From: Anaerolinea thermolimosa
GTDB lineage: Bacteria > Chloroflexota > Anaerolineae > Anaerolineales > Anaerolineaceae
Direction: 5' to 3'
Assembly: GCF_001050195.2 (NCBI RefSeq)
Contig: NZ_DF967965.1
Coordinates: forward strand, 612,744-676,743
DNA: 64,000 bases
Shown: positions 1 to 10,700 of the stretch, piece after piece
Numbering within the stretch: the first letter of the stretch is position 1
How the letters are laid out: every line of letters begins with the position of its first letter
Made by a program: the position numbers and the translations under genes
Notes under the pieces: model-generated
Told to the model about the DNA's origin: nothing
The model's input: only the letters and a program-made list of their open reading frames with translations
Database searches by the model: none

Positions 1-1
1 G

Positions 2-3000
2 TTGATGCTTGCCGGGCTGGTGTTATTTGGTTTAAGGCAATGGTGGGAAGAACCTTCCGGGGTGTTGCGCCGCCGCTGGGGGCTTCTGGTAGCGCTGGCA
101 CTGGCGATTCCCTTTACTTCTACTGTAGCGGGGTTGCAATTTCACGGGCAGACGCTTCCCTTACCAGGGGTGCCTTCCAATGCCAGTGAGCCAGTGCTGA
201 TGTTCCTGGCGGCATTACCCTGGGTGCTGGCGGCTGGCTTTCTGGGACCTTTACCGGCGGTGATTCTGGGTGGAGCGGCAGGGCTGATGTTGGGTTTATA
301 TACCACCCATAGCCCTTTTGCTCCTTTGGAAATTGCCGGGTTGGCTTTGCTGTTCAGCCGCGCTGTGAGACAACGTTACCGCACCTGGTTTTACCGGCTC
401 ATCCGTCATCCTCTGGGAGCGGCGGTGGTGCTTGCCGTTGCGTATAGCCCGATATTCATGCTTACGACACTGCTGGCGGTCAATGCGCCCCTGGCAGTGC
501 GCCTGGATTATGCTCTGACCCAGACGTGGGAGATCATTCTGATGCGCGGGTTGGAGCTGATGCTTGCGAGCGTGATCGGCGAGGTTTGTTTTCTCACCAT
601 GCCGCTCTGGTGGGGGTGCCGCGGACCGTGGTTACCTTCGCCGGCCGAGTCGAATTTTCAGACCCGTGTTTTCCTTGGCACGATTCCGTTTGTGGTGGTT
701 CTGTCTTTGACGTTGACCCTGGGCGACTGGCTTGTGGCCGGAAAGGCCGCACGACGGATGGTGGAAGAACGCCTTTCCAGTACAGCTCGGGTGGCCATGG
801 ACAGCCTGCCCTATTTTCTGGACATGGGGCAAAGTCTGGTTATTTCCATGGCCACCCCCGATTTACTTTCTCTTGCACCGGATGAAGTTGAACAGACTCT
901 GGCCGCGCGGATGCGCTCAGTGCCTTTTTTTCGGCAATTGACTCTGTGGGATGCTGCCGGGCGGCAAGTTGGAAGTTACCCTCGCTCTGAGAGCGGCCCT
1001 GGCGCAGAACTCTCCCGTGAGGAAAAGCAGGGAATTGAACTGGCACTGGGGGGAGTGCTTTCGCAGACGTATACGATCAAACCCCCGGCCGGAGAACGCT
1101 CTGCGGTGGTCATGTTTCTTGCGGCTATTGAAGATAGTCAAGGCGAGATTTCAGGGGTGCTGATCGGATATACGGATTTACAATCGAACCCGTTTGCCAG
1201 GCCATTAATTGCGGTGGTCGATGGTTTGGCCGAAATGAACGGGCAGGGGTATCTGCTGGACGAAAATCAAACGATCGTCTACCCGGTTGATCCGACTACC
1301 CCGCAGGTGTTGGAGAATATTCCGAAGGCGCCGGTGGCGTTTTATCAGGATACTCTGCCGGATGGCACGCGAAGTTATACCTATTATTACCGTGCTGATG
1401 ACCGTCCATGGGCTATTGTCATGGCGGTTCCGGCTCAGTATACCCAGCAGGTGGCTTTGAATATTGCCGTACCCCTGCTGGTGATCCTCGCGCTGCTGGC
1501 GGCGGCGGCTTTTATCCTGTTAAGGCTAACCCTGGGGCCGATATCGAGCAATTTACGTATGCTGGCATATCAGGCGGGGTTGATTGCCCGGGGTGACCTG
1601 GACCATCCTGTGCGGGTGAAGGGTGAAGACGAGATTGGACAGCTGGCGGCTTCCTTTGAACAGATGCGCGTCAGCCTCAAATTGCGCCTGGATGAACTCA
1701 ACCACCTGCTGGTGGTCAGCCAGGGAGTGGCTGCCAACCTGGAAATTCAAAATGCTGTACAGCCCATTTTACGAGCTGCTGTGCAACACGAGGTGGATTC
1801 GGCACGGATTGTTTTAACGAACGAAGTGATGCTTGACCCTCACCTGGCAGAGCCGGTAGCTTTTGGCCAGGGAGAGGCAACTCAGCGGTATGCCCATCTG
1901 GATTCAGTGCTTTATCAGCTGGTGCGTCATCAGGAATCGATCATTATCCCAACGCCGATGAGGATGCGACGCATTAACCCGCCAGCTGACCGGCCTGTTC
2001 CCGGCGCATTAATCGCTTTGCCTGTGCGTCATAAAGACAGGTATTTTGGGGTGTTCTGGCTGGCCTATGAATCTGCGCATGTCTTTACGGAGGAAGAGAT
2101 CCGGTTTCTGACGACGCTGGCGGGGCAAATTTCACTGGCGGCGTTCAGTGCACGCCTCTACGCGCAGGCTGAAGTGGGGCGTCAGCGTTTAGAAGCTGTG
2201 CTGGCATCAACCCCTGAGCCGGTGCTGGTTTTCGATGAACAATCTCATCTGTTACTGCTTAACCAGGCCGCGTTACAAACCAGTGACCTGGTGAAGGTGG
2301 CTGAAGAAGGGCGGCCAGTCCGGGAAGTAGTTGCCTCGCAGGAACTGGCGGATTGGTTAACTACACCGGCCGGTCGGCGAGTCAATGCCAAAGAAATTCG
2401 CCTTTCGAGCGGACGGACGTATTATGCCAGCGTTTCAGATGTGCAGGTTGAGGGCAGGGAAGTGGGATATATATGCATGTTACGAGACATTACCCACTTC
2501 AAAGAACTTGATCAATTGAAATCAGACTTTGTAGCCACAGTGTCGCATGACCTGAGGTCACCCCTCACCCTGATGCGCGGTTATGCGGCAATGCTGCAGA
2601 TGATCGGGGAATTAAACGATCAGCAGAAAAGTTACATTCAAAAGATTATCGGGGGGGTGGATACGATGTCGCGGCTGGTCAACCATCTGCTCGATCTGGG
2701 GCGGATCGAAGCCGGGGTTGGCTTACAGATCGAAAAGGTCATCGTTCAACGGGTGATTGATGAAGTGATTGAGTCGTTGCAGGCACAGGCGGCACAGAAG
2801 CAGCTGACGCTGGATCAGGAAGGCTTAGCCGCGGGGGAGACGATGACCATCGAGGGAGACCGGGCATTGGTTCAGCAGGCCATTTATAACCTGGTGGAAA
2901 ATGCCATTAAATACACGCCGGTTGGCGGAAAGGTAAAGGTGCGGCTGGAGCAGAGACCCTCCTCGGTGCTGATTCAGGTCATTGATACCGGGATCGGGAT

Positions 3001-3232
3001 TGCCCCACTCGATTTACCCCGGCTGTTCGAAAAATTCTACCGCAGTGGAAGGCGGGAGGCTCATCAGCAGCGCGGCACGGGGCTGGGGTTGGCGATTGTT
3101 AAATCGATCGCGGAACGCCATAATGGGCGAGTCTGGGTGGAGAGCCAGCTTGGAAAGGGGAGTGTGTTCTCACTGGAGTTCCCCGTGCGTCAACCTCAAT
3201 CCGAAGAAGCACTTCATGAAGACCGGCTCTGA
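2..3232 (+). CDS. multi-domain membrane sensor histidine kinase (5' end may lie outside the window)
   Basis: Sensor kinase of a two-component system. Hydrophobic segments fill roughly residues 1-230, an extracytoplasmic sensing region (Cache-like, inferred) spans about 250-485, and a membrane segment at about 487-510 leads into HAMP (510-565). A GAF-like domain (about 578-720) and a PAS-like domain (726-833) follow. The HisKA box has its phospho-acceptor at His849 (SHDLRSP). The ATPase domain shows the N box (NLVENAIKYTP), G1 (DTGIGIA) and G2 (GTGLGLAIV). It should autophosphorylate and pass the phosphate to a response regulator, but none is adjacent, since the next gene is rpoC. The reading frame is open from base 2, so the true start may lie to the left. 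Signal unknown. Confidence 0.9.
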   Translation: MMLAGLVLFGLRQWWEEPSGVLRRRWGLLVALALAIPFTSTVAGLQFHGQTLPLPGVPSNASEPVLMFLAALPWVLAAGFLGPLPAVILGGAAGLMLGLYTTHSPFAPLEIAGLALLFSRAVRQRYRTWFYRLIRHPLGAAVVLAVAYSPIFMLTTLLAVNAPLAVRLDYALTQTWEIILMRGLELMLASVIGEVCFLTMPLWWGCRGPWLPSPAESNFQTRVFLGTIPFVVVLSLTLTLGDWLVAGKAARRMVEERLSSTARVAMDSLPYFLDMGQSLVISMATPDLLSLAPDEVEQTLAARMRSVPFFRQLTLWDAAGRQVGSYPRSESGPGAELSREEKQGIELALGGVLSQTYTIKPPAGERSAVVMFLAAIEDSQGEISGVLIGYTDLQSNPFARPLIAVVDGLAEMNGQGYLLDENQTIVYPVDPTTPQVLENIPKAPVAFYQDTLPDGTRSYTYYYRADDRPWAIVMAVPAQYTQQVALNIAVPLLVILALLAAAAFILLRLTLGPISSNLRMLAYQAGLIARGDLDHPVRVKGEDEIGQLAASFEQMRVSLKLRLDELNHLLVVSQGVAANLEIQNAVQPILRAAVQHEVDSARIVLTNEVMLDPHLAEPVAFGQGEATQRYAHLDSVLYQLVRHQESIIIPTPMRMRRINPPADRPVPGALIALPVRHKDRYFGVFWLAYESAHVFTEEEIRFLTTLAGQISLAAFSARLYAQAEVGRQRLEAVLASTPEPVLVFDEQSHLLLLNQAALQTSDLVKVAEEGRPVREVVASQELADWLTTPAGRRVNAKEIRLSSGRTYYASVSDVQVEGREVGYICMLRDITHFKELDQLKSDFVATVSHDLRSPLTLMRGYAAMLQMIGELNDQQKSYIQKIIGGVDTMSRLVNHLLDLGRIEAGVGLQIEKVIVQRVIDEVIESLQAQAAQKQLTLDQEGLAAGETMTIEGDRALVQQAIYNLVENAIKYTPVGGKVKVRLEQRPSSVLIQVIDTGIGIAPLDLPRLFEKFYRSGRREAHQQRGTGLGLAIVKSIAERHNGRVWVESQLGKGSVFSLEFPVRQPQSEEALHEDRL

Positions 3233-3294
3233 TTGAAGTGGAAAACAGGTGCGATCCAATCCGGGATGGAATGTACGAAAACGGTTAAAAAGGG

Positions 3295-3323
3295 CTGGAA
3301 ATATTGTAAAATCGTGCTATAAT
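3295..3323 (+). promoter_or_regulatory. predicted promoter of rpoC (extended -10)
   Basis: TATAAT at 3318-3323 is preceded by TG one base upstream (3315-3316), an extended -10. A weak -35 (CTGGAA, 3295-3300) sits 17 bp away. Transcription would start near 3330, leaving a leader of about 110 nt before rpoC. The rest of the 211-bp gap after the kinase shows no gene. Confidence 0.65.
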
Positions 3324-3365
3324 TACAGATCGCATGCATATTGTATATGAGCCCTGATCTGTTCA

Positions 3366-3398
3366 CCAGAGCGCAAGGGAAAGGTTCCCTGTGCGCTG
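3366..3398 (+). promoter_or_regulatory. leader hairpin before rpoC, possible attenuator
   Basis: AGCGCAAGGGAA pairs with TTCCCTGTGCGCT, leaving one bulged base, flanked by CCAG/CTGG. It is followed by a T-rich stretch (GTGTTGTTTTCTT, 3398-3411). The hairpin lies between the predicted start of transcription and the rpoC start. It could be an attenuator, or a terminator protecting rpoC from read-through. Confidence 0.5.
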
Positions 3399-3443
3399 GT
3401 GTTGTTTTCTTGAACTGACTGGTTCCAAACAGGAGGCGCTTTA

Positions 3444-6400
3444 GTGGAAACCAAAGGTCTCACCGCTCTACGTATCAGCCTGGCTTCGCCAGAGACGATC
3501 CGCAGTTGGTCTTACGGGGAGGTTCTGAAACCCGAAACGATCAATTATCGCCGTTTGCGCCCAGAAAAGGATGGCCTGTTCTGTGAAGCCATCTTTGGCC
3601 CGACTCGCGATTATCAGTGTTACTGTGGAAAATATAAAAACCCTCGATATAAGGGTATTGTTTGTGACAAGTGCGGAGTTGAAGTAACCCGCTCTTCGGT
3701 GCGCCGGGAGCGCATGGGGCACATTGAGCTGGCAACGCCTGTGGCGCACATCTGGTATACCCGGCGTATTCCCTCCTATCTGGGTCTGTTGCTGGATATC
3801 TCTCGCCGCAACCTTGACCGGGTGCTGTATTTTGCGCAGTATATCGTCACCTACGTTGATGAAGATGCCCGCCAGAAGGCCCTTAAGCGGCTGGAAGATG
3901 AGATCAGCATCTCGGAACGCGAGCAGGCCAACGAGATCAACGAAAAGATTAAGCAGGTAAAGCTTGACCGCGACCGCCGAATTGCGGAATTGAATCAACA
4001 AAAGGCCGAATTACAGGCTCGCTCAGACGAGCTGATCGCCATGAAGCTGGAGCCGGTCATGCGCGAAGGGCAGCGGCTGGAAGCTTTACTGCAGGAAAAG
4101 ATGGGGCAGGTCATGCCAAAGCCACTGGTCTTTGAGGCCACCGGAGTGACGATTGTTGAGGCGGGTGAGGCCGTTAATGCCCATCACATTGCCACCATTC
4201 AACGCGCGGTCAAAGAGCGGTTGGATGAGCTGGAAGCGGAAGTGCGCAACCAGCTGCAGCTGGAATTGGAACAGATCACCATGGAAGCGCAGAAGGCACG
4301 GGCCGAGGCTGATGAGCAGATGGAAATGCTTCGCAATCAGCTGGAGGATCAGTCGGTCATTTCTCAGGGGCAAAACACCCGTCTGCGCGATGAATTGCAG
4401 GAGCTTCATCCTTTCACGTTCCTCACCGAAAGCCGCTACCGAGAGTTGAAACAGCGCTGGGGGCAGGTTTTCCGGGCAGATATGGGCGCAGAAGCCTTCT
4501 ACGATATCTTACGCCGGCTTGACCTGGATAAACTGGCTTCTGAACTATGGCATGAGGTGCGCACTTCAAAGAGCAAGCAAAAACGAAAGAAGGCCACCAT
4601 CCGCCTTAAGGTGGTTGAATCGTTCCGGCGTTCGGGTAACCGCCCGGAATGGATGGTGCTCACGGTTTTACCGGTGATTCCGCCCGATTTACGTCCTATG
4701 GTTCAGCTGGACGGTGGGCGTTTTGCCACATCGGATCTTAACGATCTGTACCGCCGTGTCATCAACCGCAATAACCGGCTCAAACGCTTGCTGGAGCTGG
4801 GTGCGCCAGATGTCATCGTGCGTAATGAAAAACGCATGCTTCAGGAAGCGGTGGATTCACTGATCGATAATTCTCAGCGGGGTAAGGCGCTTTCTCGCCG
4901 TGGCCGCCGTGAATTGAAGTCGTTGAGCGACATGCTCAAGGGGAAGAAAGGGCGCTTCCGCCGTAACCTGCTGGGTAAACGGGTGGATTATTCCGGGCGC
5001 TCGGTGATCGTCGTGGGTCCAAAGCTTAAATTGCACCAGTGCGGTCTGCCCAAGACGATGGCGCTTGAGCTTTACCGCCCGTTTGTGATTTCGAAACTGG
5101 TGGCGCACAATTATGCGGCCAATGTCAAGGGTGCACGCCGATTTATCGAGCGTAACCGCCCCGAGGTGTGGGAGGTGCTGGAAGAGGCGATTAAGGAACG
5201 CCCTGTGCTGCTAAACCGCGCGCCTACGCTGCACCGCCTGGGCATTCAGGCTTTCGAACCGGTGCTGATTGAAGGAAGTGCCATTCAACTTCACCCGCTG
5301 GTGACCACAGCCTTCAATGCGGACTTTGATGGTGACCAGATGGCAGTGCATGTACCTCTCTCTGAGAGGGCTGTGTGGGAAGCACGCAACCTGATGCTTT
5401 CTTCTCGCAACCTGCTTAAACCGGCGGATGGGGAGCCGATCATCAGTCCGTCGAAAGATATGGTGCTGGGTGTGTATTACCTCACCATGGATGACCATCT
5501 CAATCATCCCAATGATGGACGATATTTCGCCAGCATGGATGAGGTAGAACTGGCGTACCAGCTTGGGCAGGTGGGGGTGCATACCCACATTAACCTGATG
5601 ACCGAAACCTGGTATGACGAAAATGATAAGCGGTTGCCTGCGCCTGAAAAACGGATTTTCAAGACCACTGTGGGACGGGTATTGTTCAACCGCATTCTGC
5701 CTGATCGGGTTCGTTTCCGCAATATCAAGCTCGATAAAGGCGGGGTGAAGGACCTGATTGGTGATGTGCTGGAGGTCTGCGGGCAGGAAGTCACCACCGA
5801 AGTGGCTGACCTGATCAAGGATATTGGGTTTGAATATGCCATGAAATCTGGCGCGACGCTGGCCGTCTCCGACATTACCATCCCGGAAGAAAAAGAGGAG
5901 ATCATCTCCAAGGCTCAGCAATCGGTAGAACAGGTAAACCGGGCCTTCCGCCGCGGCCTGCTGACGGAACAGGAGCGCAACGAGCGAATCATCGACATCT
6001 GGCAACAGACGACCAAAGTTGTGGCCGATACAGTGCGAAAATCGATGGACCCGAACGGTAACCTTTCGACCATGGCGTTGTCTGGCGCGACCAAGGGCGG
6101 CTTTGGCCCCATTGCCCAGCTGGCTGGTATGCGCGGACTCATGGCCGACCCGGCAGGGCGCATCATCCGCCTGCCCATTACCTCGAACTTCCGCGAGGGA
6201 TTGACCACCCTGGAATACTTCATCTCCACGCATGGAGCGCGCAAAGGCCTGGCGGATACTGCTCTGCGCACCGCCGATGCAGGTTACCTCACCCGCCGCC
6301 TGGTGGATGTGGCGCAGGATATTATTATCAATGAGCATGACTGCGGTACCAAAGAAGGGATTTTCATCCGTAAAGCGGATGATGTGGCCGGCCAGTCCTT

Positions 6401-7679
6401 CCGTGAACGCCTGTTTGGGCGGGTAGTGGCTGCCCGGGTGATAGATCCGCGCACTGGAGAGGTGCTTGCAGAGCGTGACGATATCCTCGACCATAATCTT
6501 TCGCGCAAGATCGAAGAGGCCAATGTAGATGAAGTGAAAGTGCGCTCGCCCATGACCTGTGAATTAATTCATGGCGTGTGTGCTAAATGTTATGGCATGG
6601 ATCTTGGGCGTGGAAAACTGGCCGAACTCGGTTCGGCGGTGGGAATTGTGGCGGCTCAGTCAATCGGTGAACCGGGTACACAGTTGACCCTGCGCACCTT
6701 CCATACCGGTGGTGTGGCTGCGGGTGGCGATATTACTACGGGTCTTCCGCGCGTGGAAGAGCTTTTCGAAGCCCGCCGCACCCCCAAGGGTGAAGCCATC
6801 ATTTCGCAAATCTCCGGCACGGTGCGGATTATGCAGTCCGATCGGTATAGCGATCAACGCCTGGTGCGGGTAGAACACAGTGAAATGATCAGCGATGAAT
6901 ACACCATCCCTGAAGGGTGGAATGTTATCGTCAAAGATGAAGCAGTGGTGTCTCTGGGTGATCCCATTGCCACGATGGGAGAGGCCAGCATCACCGCTCA
7001 ACACACTGGACGGGTGCGCGTGGAAGAGGGAAAGGTTTTTGTTTCCTATGAACAGCGCGACAGTGCGGAATACGAAATTCCCAGCACTGCCCGGCTCACG
7101 GTGAAAGATGGTGAGCATATCGAAGCGGGCACGCCCCTCACTGAAGGTTCGTTGAACCCGCATACGATTCTGCGCATCAAAGGGCGTGATGCCTGTGCCA
7201 TGTACCTGCTGACCGAGATTCAGAAAGTCTACCGGGCTCAGGGTCAGAACATCAACGACAAACACTTTGAGGTGATCATCCGTAAGATGCTCGGCAAGGT
7301 GCAGGTCATTCGCCCGGGCGATACGGAGTATCTGCCAGCGGATTATGTAGACCGCCTGGAGATCCGCCGCACGAATGAACGGATGGTGGCGAACGGGAAA
7401 CAACCGGCTCGCTTTACCGAGATCCTTCTCGGTGTAACGAAGGCTTCTTTGAACACCGATTCTTTCCTCTCGGCGTCTTCCTTCCAGCACACCATCAAAG
7501 TGCTGGCAGGGGCGGCTATTGCCGGTACGAAAGATAACCTCTACGGCCTGAAGGAAAACGTCATCATCGGGAAGTTAATCCCGGCCGGTACCGGCTTTGT
7601 GCGTGGACGATTCCAGGAAGAACAGACGGGGGAGAAACCTCCTGAGGCGCCACTGGAAGCGGTCTCGGCGGGTGATTGA
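3444..7679 (+). CDS. rpoC: DNA-directed RNA polymerase subunit beta-prime
   Basis: Largest subunit of RNA polymerase; it carries the catalytic Mg site. The N-terminal zinc ribbon is visible (CYCGK and CDKCG, about residues 68-90). The active-site motif NADFDGDQM puts the three Asp residues at 627, 629 and 631. The second zinc site has the [11 protein letters not shown] motif, and the bridge/trigger region ends in a [16 protein letters not shown]-type motif. At 1411 aa it is longer than the roughly 1200 aa of Bacillus. The extra length is a charged, heptad-rich insert at about residues 135-320. Start GTG 3444 has AGGAGG at 3431. Unusually it is not beside rpoB, which starts at 40380; gyrA follows. 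Confidence 0.98.
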   Translation: METKGLTALRISLASPETIRSWSYGEVLKPETINYRRLRPEKDGLFCEAIFGPTRDYQCYCGKYKNPRYKGIVCDKCGVEVTRSSVRRERMGHIELATPVAHIWYTRRIPSYLGLLLDISRRNLDRVLYFAQYIVTYVDEDARQKALKRLEDEISISEREQANEINEKIKQVKLDRDRRIAELNQQKAELQARSDELIAMKLEPVMREGQRLEALLQEKMGQVMPKPLVFEATGVTIVEAGEAVNAHHIATIQRAVKERLDELEAEVRNQLQLELEQITMEAQKARAEADEQMEMLRNQLEDQSVISQGQNTRLRDELQELHPFTFLTESRYRELKQRWGQVFRADMGAEAFYDILRRLDLDKLASELWHEVRTSKSKQKRKKATIRLKVVESFRRSGNRPEWMVLTVLPVIPPDLRPMVQLDGGRFATSDLNDLYRRVINRNNRLKRLLELGAPDVIVRNEKRMLQEAVDSLIDNSQRGKALSRRGRRELKSLSDMLKGKKGRFRRNLLGKRVDYSGRSVIVVGPKLKLHQCGLPKTMALELYRPFVISKLVAHNYAANVKGARRFIERNRPEVWEVLEEAIKERPVLLNRAPTLHRLGIQAFEPVLIEGSAIQLHPLVTTAFNADFDGDQMAVHVPLSERAVWEARNLMLSSRNLLKPADGEPIISPSKDMVLGVYYLTMDDHLNHPNDGRYFASMDEVELAYQLGQVGVHTHINLMTETWYDENDKRLPAPEKRIFKTTVGRVLFNRILPDRVRFRNIKLDKGGVKDLIGDVLEVCGQEVTTEVADLIKDIGFEYAMKSGATLAVSDITIPEEKEEIISKAQQSVEQVNRAFRRGLLTEQERNERIIDIWQQTTKVVADTVRKSMDPNGNLSTMALSGATKGGFGPIAQLAGMRGLMADPAGRIIRLPITSNFREGLTTLEYFISTHGARKGLADTALRTADAGYLTRRLVDVAQDIIINEHDCGTKEGIFIRKADDVAGQSFRERLFGRVVAARVIDPRTGEVLAERDDILDHNLSRKIEEANVDEVKVRSPMTCELIHGVCAKCYGMDLGRGKLAELGSAVGIVAAQSIGEPGTQLTLRTFHTGGVAAGGDITTGLPRVEELFEARRTPKGEAIISQISGTVRIMQSDRYSDQRLVRVEHSEMISDEYTIPEGWNVIVKDEAVVSLGDPIATMGEASITAQHTGRVRVEEGKVFVSYEQRDSAEYEIPSTARLTVKDGEHIEAGTPLTEGSLNPHTILRIKGRDACAMYLLTEIQKVYRAQGQNINDKHFEVIIRKMLGKVQVIRPGDTEYLPADYVDRLEIRRTNERMVANGKQPARFTEILLGVTKASLNTDSFLSASSFQHTIKVLAGAAIAGTKDNLYGLKENVIIGKLIPAGTGFVRGRFQEEQTGEKPPEAPLEAVSAGD

Positions 7680-7694
7680 CCCGGTTGGTAAAGG

Positions 7695-7727
7695 AAAAGC
7701 GCAGGCGGGTAAAGCCTGCGCTTTTTT
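7695..7727 (+). terminator. intrinsic terminator after rpoC
   Basis: AAAAGCGCAGGC (7695-7706) pairs with GCCTGCGCTTTT after a GGGTAAA loop, and the run of six T continues the 3' arm. It lies 16 bp after the rpoC stop and separates rpoC from gyrA. Confidence 0.9.
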
Positions 7728-7757
7728 GATTCAAAAGATAGAACAAATTTCCATTTG

Positions 7758-7766
7758 TGGTAAGAT
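7758..7766 (+). promoter_or_regulatory. candidate extended -10 promoter of gyrA
   Basis: TGG followed by TAAGAT (7758-7766) forms an extended -10 between the rpoC terminator and gyrA. No convincing -35 is seen at 17 bp. The strong terminator upstream means gyrA needs its own promoter somewhere here. Confidence 0.4.
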
Positions 7767-7813
7767 AAACATGCCACCGGGTGTTGAATATTGCAGTCAT
7801 GAGGAGCATTCGA

Positions 7814-10675
7814 ATGGAAGTTGGGTTGGTTAAGCGGGTGGATATTGATCAGGAGATGCAGCAGGCTTATCTCGATTACGCCATGAGCGTGATTGTGGCG
7901 CGGGCGCTGCCTGATGCACGGGACGGTCTTAAACCTGTACAACGGCGCATCCTGTACGCGATGCACGACTTGAACCTTGGCCCTGATTCGACGTTTAAAA
8001 AGTCGGCGCGCGTGGTGGGAGAAGTGCTGGGGAAATACCACCCACATGGTGATGTGGCCGTTTACGAAGCCATGGCCAGGCTGGCCCAGGATTTTACCAT
8101 GCGTTACACCCTGGTGGATGGGCAGGGAAATTTTGGATCGATTGATGGTGACCCACCGGCTGCCATGCGTTACACCGAGGTGCGCCTGACGCGTTTTGCC
8201 ACCGAACTGCTCATCCAGCTGGACCGGAATACGGTGGATTTTGTGGATAATTTTGATGGCACCCTGCGCGAGCCTGAGGTGCTTCCGGCGGCGATTCCAA
8301 ACCTTCTGGTGAACGGAGCGTCCGGGATCGCCGTTGGTATGGCAACCAGCATTCCGCCGCACAACCTTGGCGAGGTGATTGACGCGCTTAATTTTATGCT
8401 GGAAGAGTGGGAGCGGCTGGATGATGTGGGGGTTCCAGACCTGATGCAGTTTATTAAAGGCCCCGACTTCCCCACCGGTGGGATTATTCTCCAGGAAGCC
8501 CAGGAGGCCGGGTTGCTTTCGGCTTACGGGAGTGGAAAAGGCCGGGTGACTGTGCGTGGCAGGGTGCATGTGGAAGAAGCCGGGCGTGGGCGAAGCCGTC
8601 TGATTATTACCGAATTACCTTATCAGGTGAATAAAACCAGCCTGATCGAAAGAATTGCCGAGCTGGCGAGAGATGGAAGCCTGGATGGTATTTCCGATCT
8701 GCGCGACGAATCGGATCGGCAGGGAATGCGTATTGTGATTGAACTGAAACAGGGAGTGGAGTTTGAAGATACGCTCCGCACCCTGTACCAGCGAACCCCG
8801 CTGCAAACCACACTGGGAATCACCCTGCTGGCGCTGGTGGATGGAGAACCGCGTTTACTCAATCTGAAACAGGCGTTGAGGGTTTTCCTGGAGCACCGGC
8901 TCACGGTGGTCAGGCGCCGAAGCGAGTTTGATCTGGCGCGTGCCAGGCACCGCGCTCATATCCTTGAAGGGCTGCGCATTGCCCTGAAAAATTTGGATGA
9001 GATCATCACATTGATTCGCAACTCACCCGACGCAGATCAGGCGCGAACCCGGTTGATGAAGCGTTTTTCTTTAACTGAAATTCAAGCCCAGGCCATTTTA
9101 GAAATGCAGCTTCGCCGACTGGCTTCTCTGGAGCGCAAGCGGATCGAAGAAGAGTACAAAGAAGTGATGGCGTTGATCAAAGAGCTGGAAACGCTGCTTA
9201 AATCGCCCAAGAAAATGCGCCAAGTGGTGGAGGGGGAATTGAATAATGTGCGGCAGGCTTATGCCGACCGGCGGCGTACCCAGATTGTCTCCCTGGGTGA
9301 AGGCAGTTCGGCCCGAAGCCTGCTTACGGCTACCGACCTGACCCCGGCGGAGAATCGGTGGGTGGGGATTACCGTGGACGGTAAAATTGGGTGCTCGCAT
9401 GGAGATACCCCCCCTGAGGGATCACCCTGGCGGTTGGTATATGCTTCTACGCACGATACGCTTTACCTGGTCAATCGTCAGGGACAGGCCTCGGCAGTGG
9501 CTGTGCATTCTCTTCCTGAAGTTGAAACCCTGGAAGCCGGGGTGCCGTTTGAAAAAGTGAGCGCCCTGACCGCTGAAAGCGAGCTGGCTTTTCTGTTCTG
9601 CCTGCCGCAAGGGCGCACCGATGAGACGGGGTATATTCTGACGGCCACACGACAAGGGCTGGTGAAAAAGTCAGCTCTGACCGAGCTACCTGGCCCTTCA
9701 TCCCAACGTTTCCTGTTGGTCAGAGTTAATCCGGATGATGAACTGGTGGACGGACTGGTCACCAGCGGAACGGATGAAGTGGGGCTCATCACGGCCCAGG
9801 GAATGGCAATTCGGTTTTCGGAAGGAGAGGTGCGCCCCATGGGGCTGGTAGCAGCCGGGGTGATGGGGATTAAACTGGGGGAGGGCGATGCCGTAACTGC
9901 GCTGGTGCGGTGGGCCGAGAAAGCGGAACTGGCTCTCCTGGCTTCTGATGGTACAGGCTGGCGGGTCAAGGCTGAGGAATTCCCGCTTCAGGGGCGTTAC
10001 GGGCAAGGGGTCATTGCCTGCCGCCCGGCCAAAGGGAGCGAGGTGGTGGGCGCGGTCATGGGTTCGGCACGATCAGCCGTGATGGTGCGATTCTTCAAAG
10101 GGAGCCTGCGGAAAATGAAGATGGCGGAGTTCCCGGTTGGAAAACGAGGTGGCAAAGGCACAGCAGTAATTGCTGTACGCAGTGGTGACGAGGTGGTGGG
10201 AATGCTCCCTGCAGAAGGTCAGCAGCTGCCCTCTGAAGAGCCAGTCCGTGAGAAAAAGAGAGCTAAGCCTGCTCCCACTCAGGCTGTAAGCCGGAGGAAA
10301 AAAGAGCCGGATGGAGAAACCCCTACGGGCAGAAAGGCCAGTGGAAGAAAAACTGAGAAGACCGCCTCGAATGCCCCTGTATCCGGCGGGCAAAAGACGA
10401 GCACGTCCGTTTCGCATACGCAGGTGGCCGAAACCACTGAAAAGCCGTCGCGCCGGAGAAAAGCCTCTGCTGAAAAAAGTTCCGAGGTTGAGCCTTCTTC
10501 AACGCCATCTCGCAAAACGCGCTCATCCGGGAATGCAGAAGCGCCTTCTGGCGCCCCGGTGAGCTCCAGACGGAAAAAGCCACCTTCAACCCCTCAGGAA
10601 GCAGAGGCCAGGCCCCTCCCTGGTCTTGAACCAACCCCTCCGCGTACCCGAAAACGCAAGCAGGGTTTGCCCTGA
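7814..10675 (+). CDS. gyrA: type IIA DNA topoisomerase subunit A, most likely gyrase A
   Basis: Breaks and rejoins DNA for supercoiling or decatenation together with a GyrB/ParE partner, not seen here. The cleavage Tyr is Tyr120 (MRYTEVRL), preceded by [11 protein letters not shown] and YHPHGD. At the positions of E. coli Ser83 and Asp87 it has Val81 and Glu85. The C-terminal propeller region contains GKRGGKG, close to but not identical with the GyrA box. From about residue 820 on it is a Lys/Arg/Ser/Pro-rich low-complexity tail with repeated SRRKK-type motifs. I chose ATG 7814 (GAGGAG at 7801), giving 953 aa, over an in-frame start at 7781 that lacks a ribosome site. ParC is a possible alternative identity. 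Confidence 0.9.
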   Translation: MEVGLVKRVDIDQEMQQAYLDYAMSVIVARALPDARDGLKPVQRRILYAMHDLNLGPDSTFKKSARVVGEVLGKYHPHGDVAVYEAMARLAQDFTMRYTLVDGQGNFGSIDGDPPAAMRYTEVRLTRFATELLIQLDRNTVDFVDNFDGTLREPEVLPAAIPNLLVNGASGIAVGMATSIPPHNLGEVIDALNFMLEEWERLDDVGVPDLMQFIKGPDFPTGGIILQEAQEAGLLSAYGSGKGRVTVRGRVHVEEAGRGRSRLIITELPYQVNKTSLIERIAELARDGSLDGISDLRDESDRQGMRIVIELKQGVEFEDTLRTLYQRTPLQTTLGITLLALVDGEPRLLNLKQALRVFLEHRLTVVRRRSEFDLARARHRAHILEGLRIALKNLDEIITLIRNSPDADQARTRLMKRFSLTEIQAQAILEMQLRRLASLERKRIEEEYKEVMALIKELETLLKSPKKMRQVVEGELNNVRQAYADRRRTQIVSLGEGSSARSLLTATDLTPAENRWVGITVDGKIGCSHGDTPPEGSPWRLVYASTHDTLYLVNRQGQASAVAVHSLPEVETLEAGVPFEKVSALTAESELAFLFCLPQGRTDETGYILTATRQGLVKKSALTELPGPSSQRFLLVRVNPDDELVDGLVTSGTDEVGLITAQGMAIRFSEGEVRPMGLVAAGVMGIKLGEGDAVTALVRWAEKAELALLASDGTGWRVKAEEFPLQGRYGQGVIACRPAKGSEVVGAVMGSARSAVMVRFFKGSLRKMKMAEFPVGKRGGKGTAVIAVRSGDEVVGMLPAEGQQLPSEEPVREKKRAKPAPTQAVSRRKKEPDGETPTGRKASGRKTEKTASNAPVSGGQKTSTSVSHTQVAETTEKPSRRRKASAEKSSEVEPSSTPSRKTRSSGNAEAPSGAPVSSRRKKPPSTPQEAEARPLPGLEPTPPRTRKRKQGLP

Positions 10676-10700
10676 GTGCTGCCCGCGGCGGGCGCTCAGG
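10671..10700. terminator. hairpin between convergent gyrA and HD-domain gene
   Basis: CCTGAG (10671-10676) pairs with CTCAGG (10695-10700), and GCCCG with CGGGC inside. It overlaps the gyrA stop and the end of the minus-strand gene, as expected for a shared terminator. No T-run follows in either direction, so factor-independent termination is uncertain. Confidence 0.4.

Noticed and set aside
5211-6494. Long minus-strand open frame (427 codons) inside rpoC
   Set aside because: It lies wholly within conserved rpoC coding sequence and its translation shows no family motif; it is a by-product of the codon bias on the other strand.
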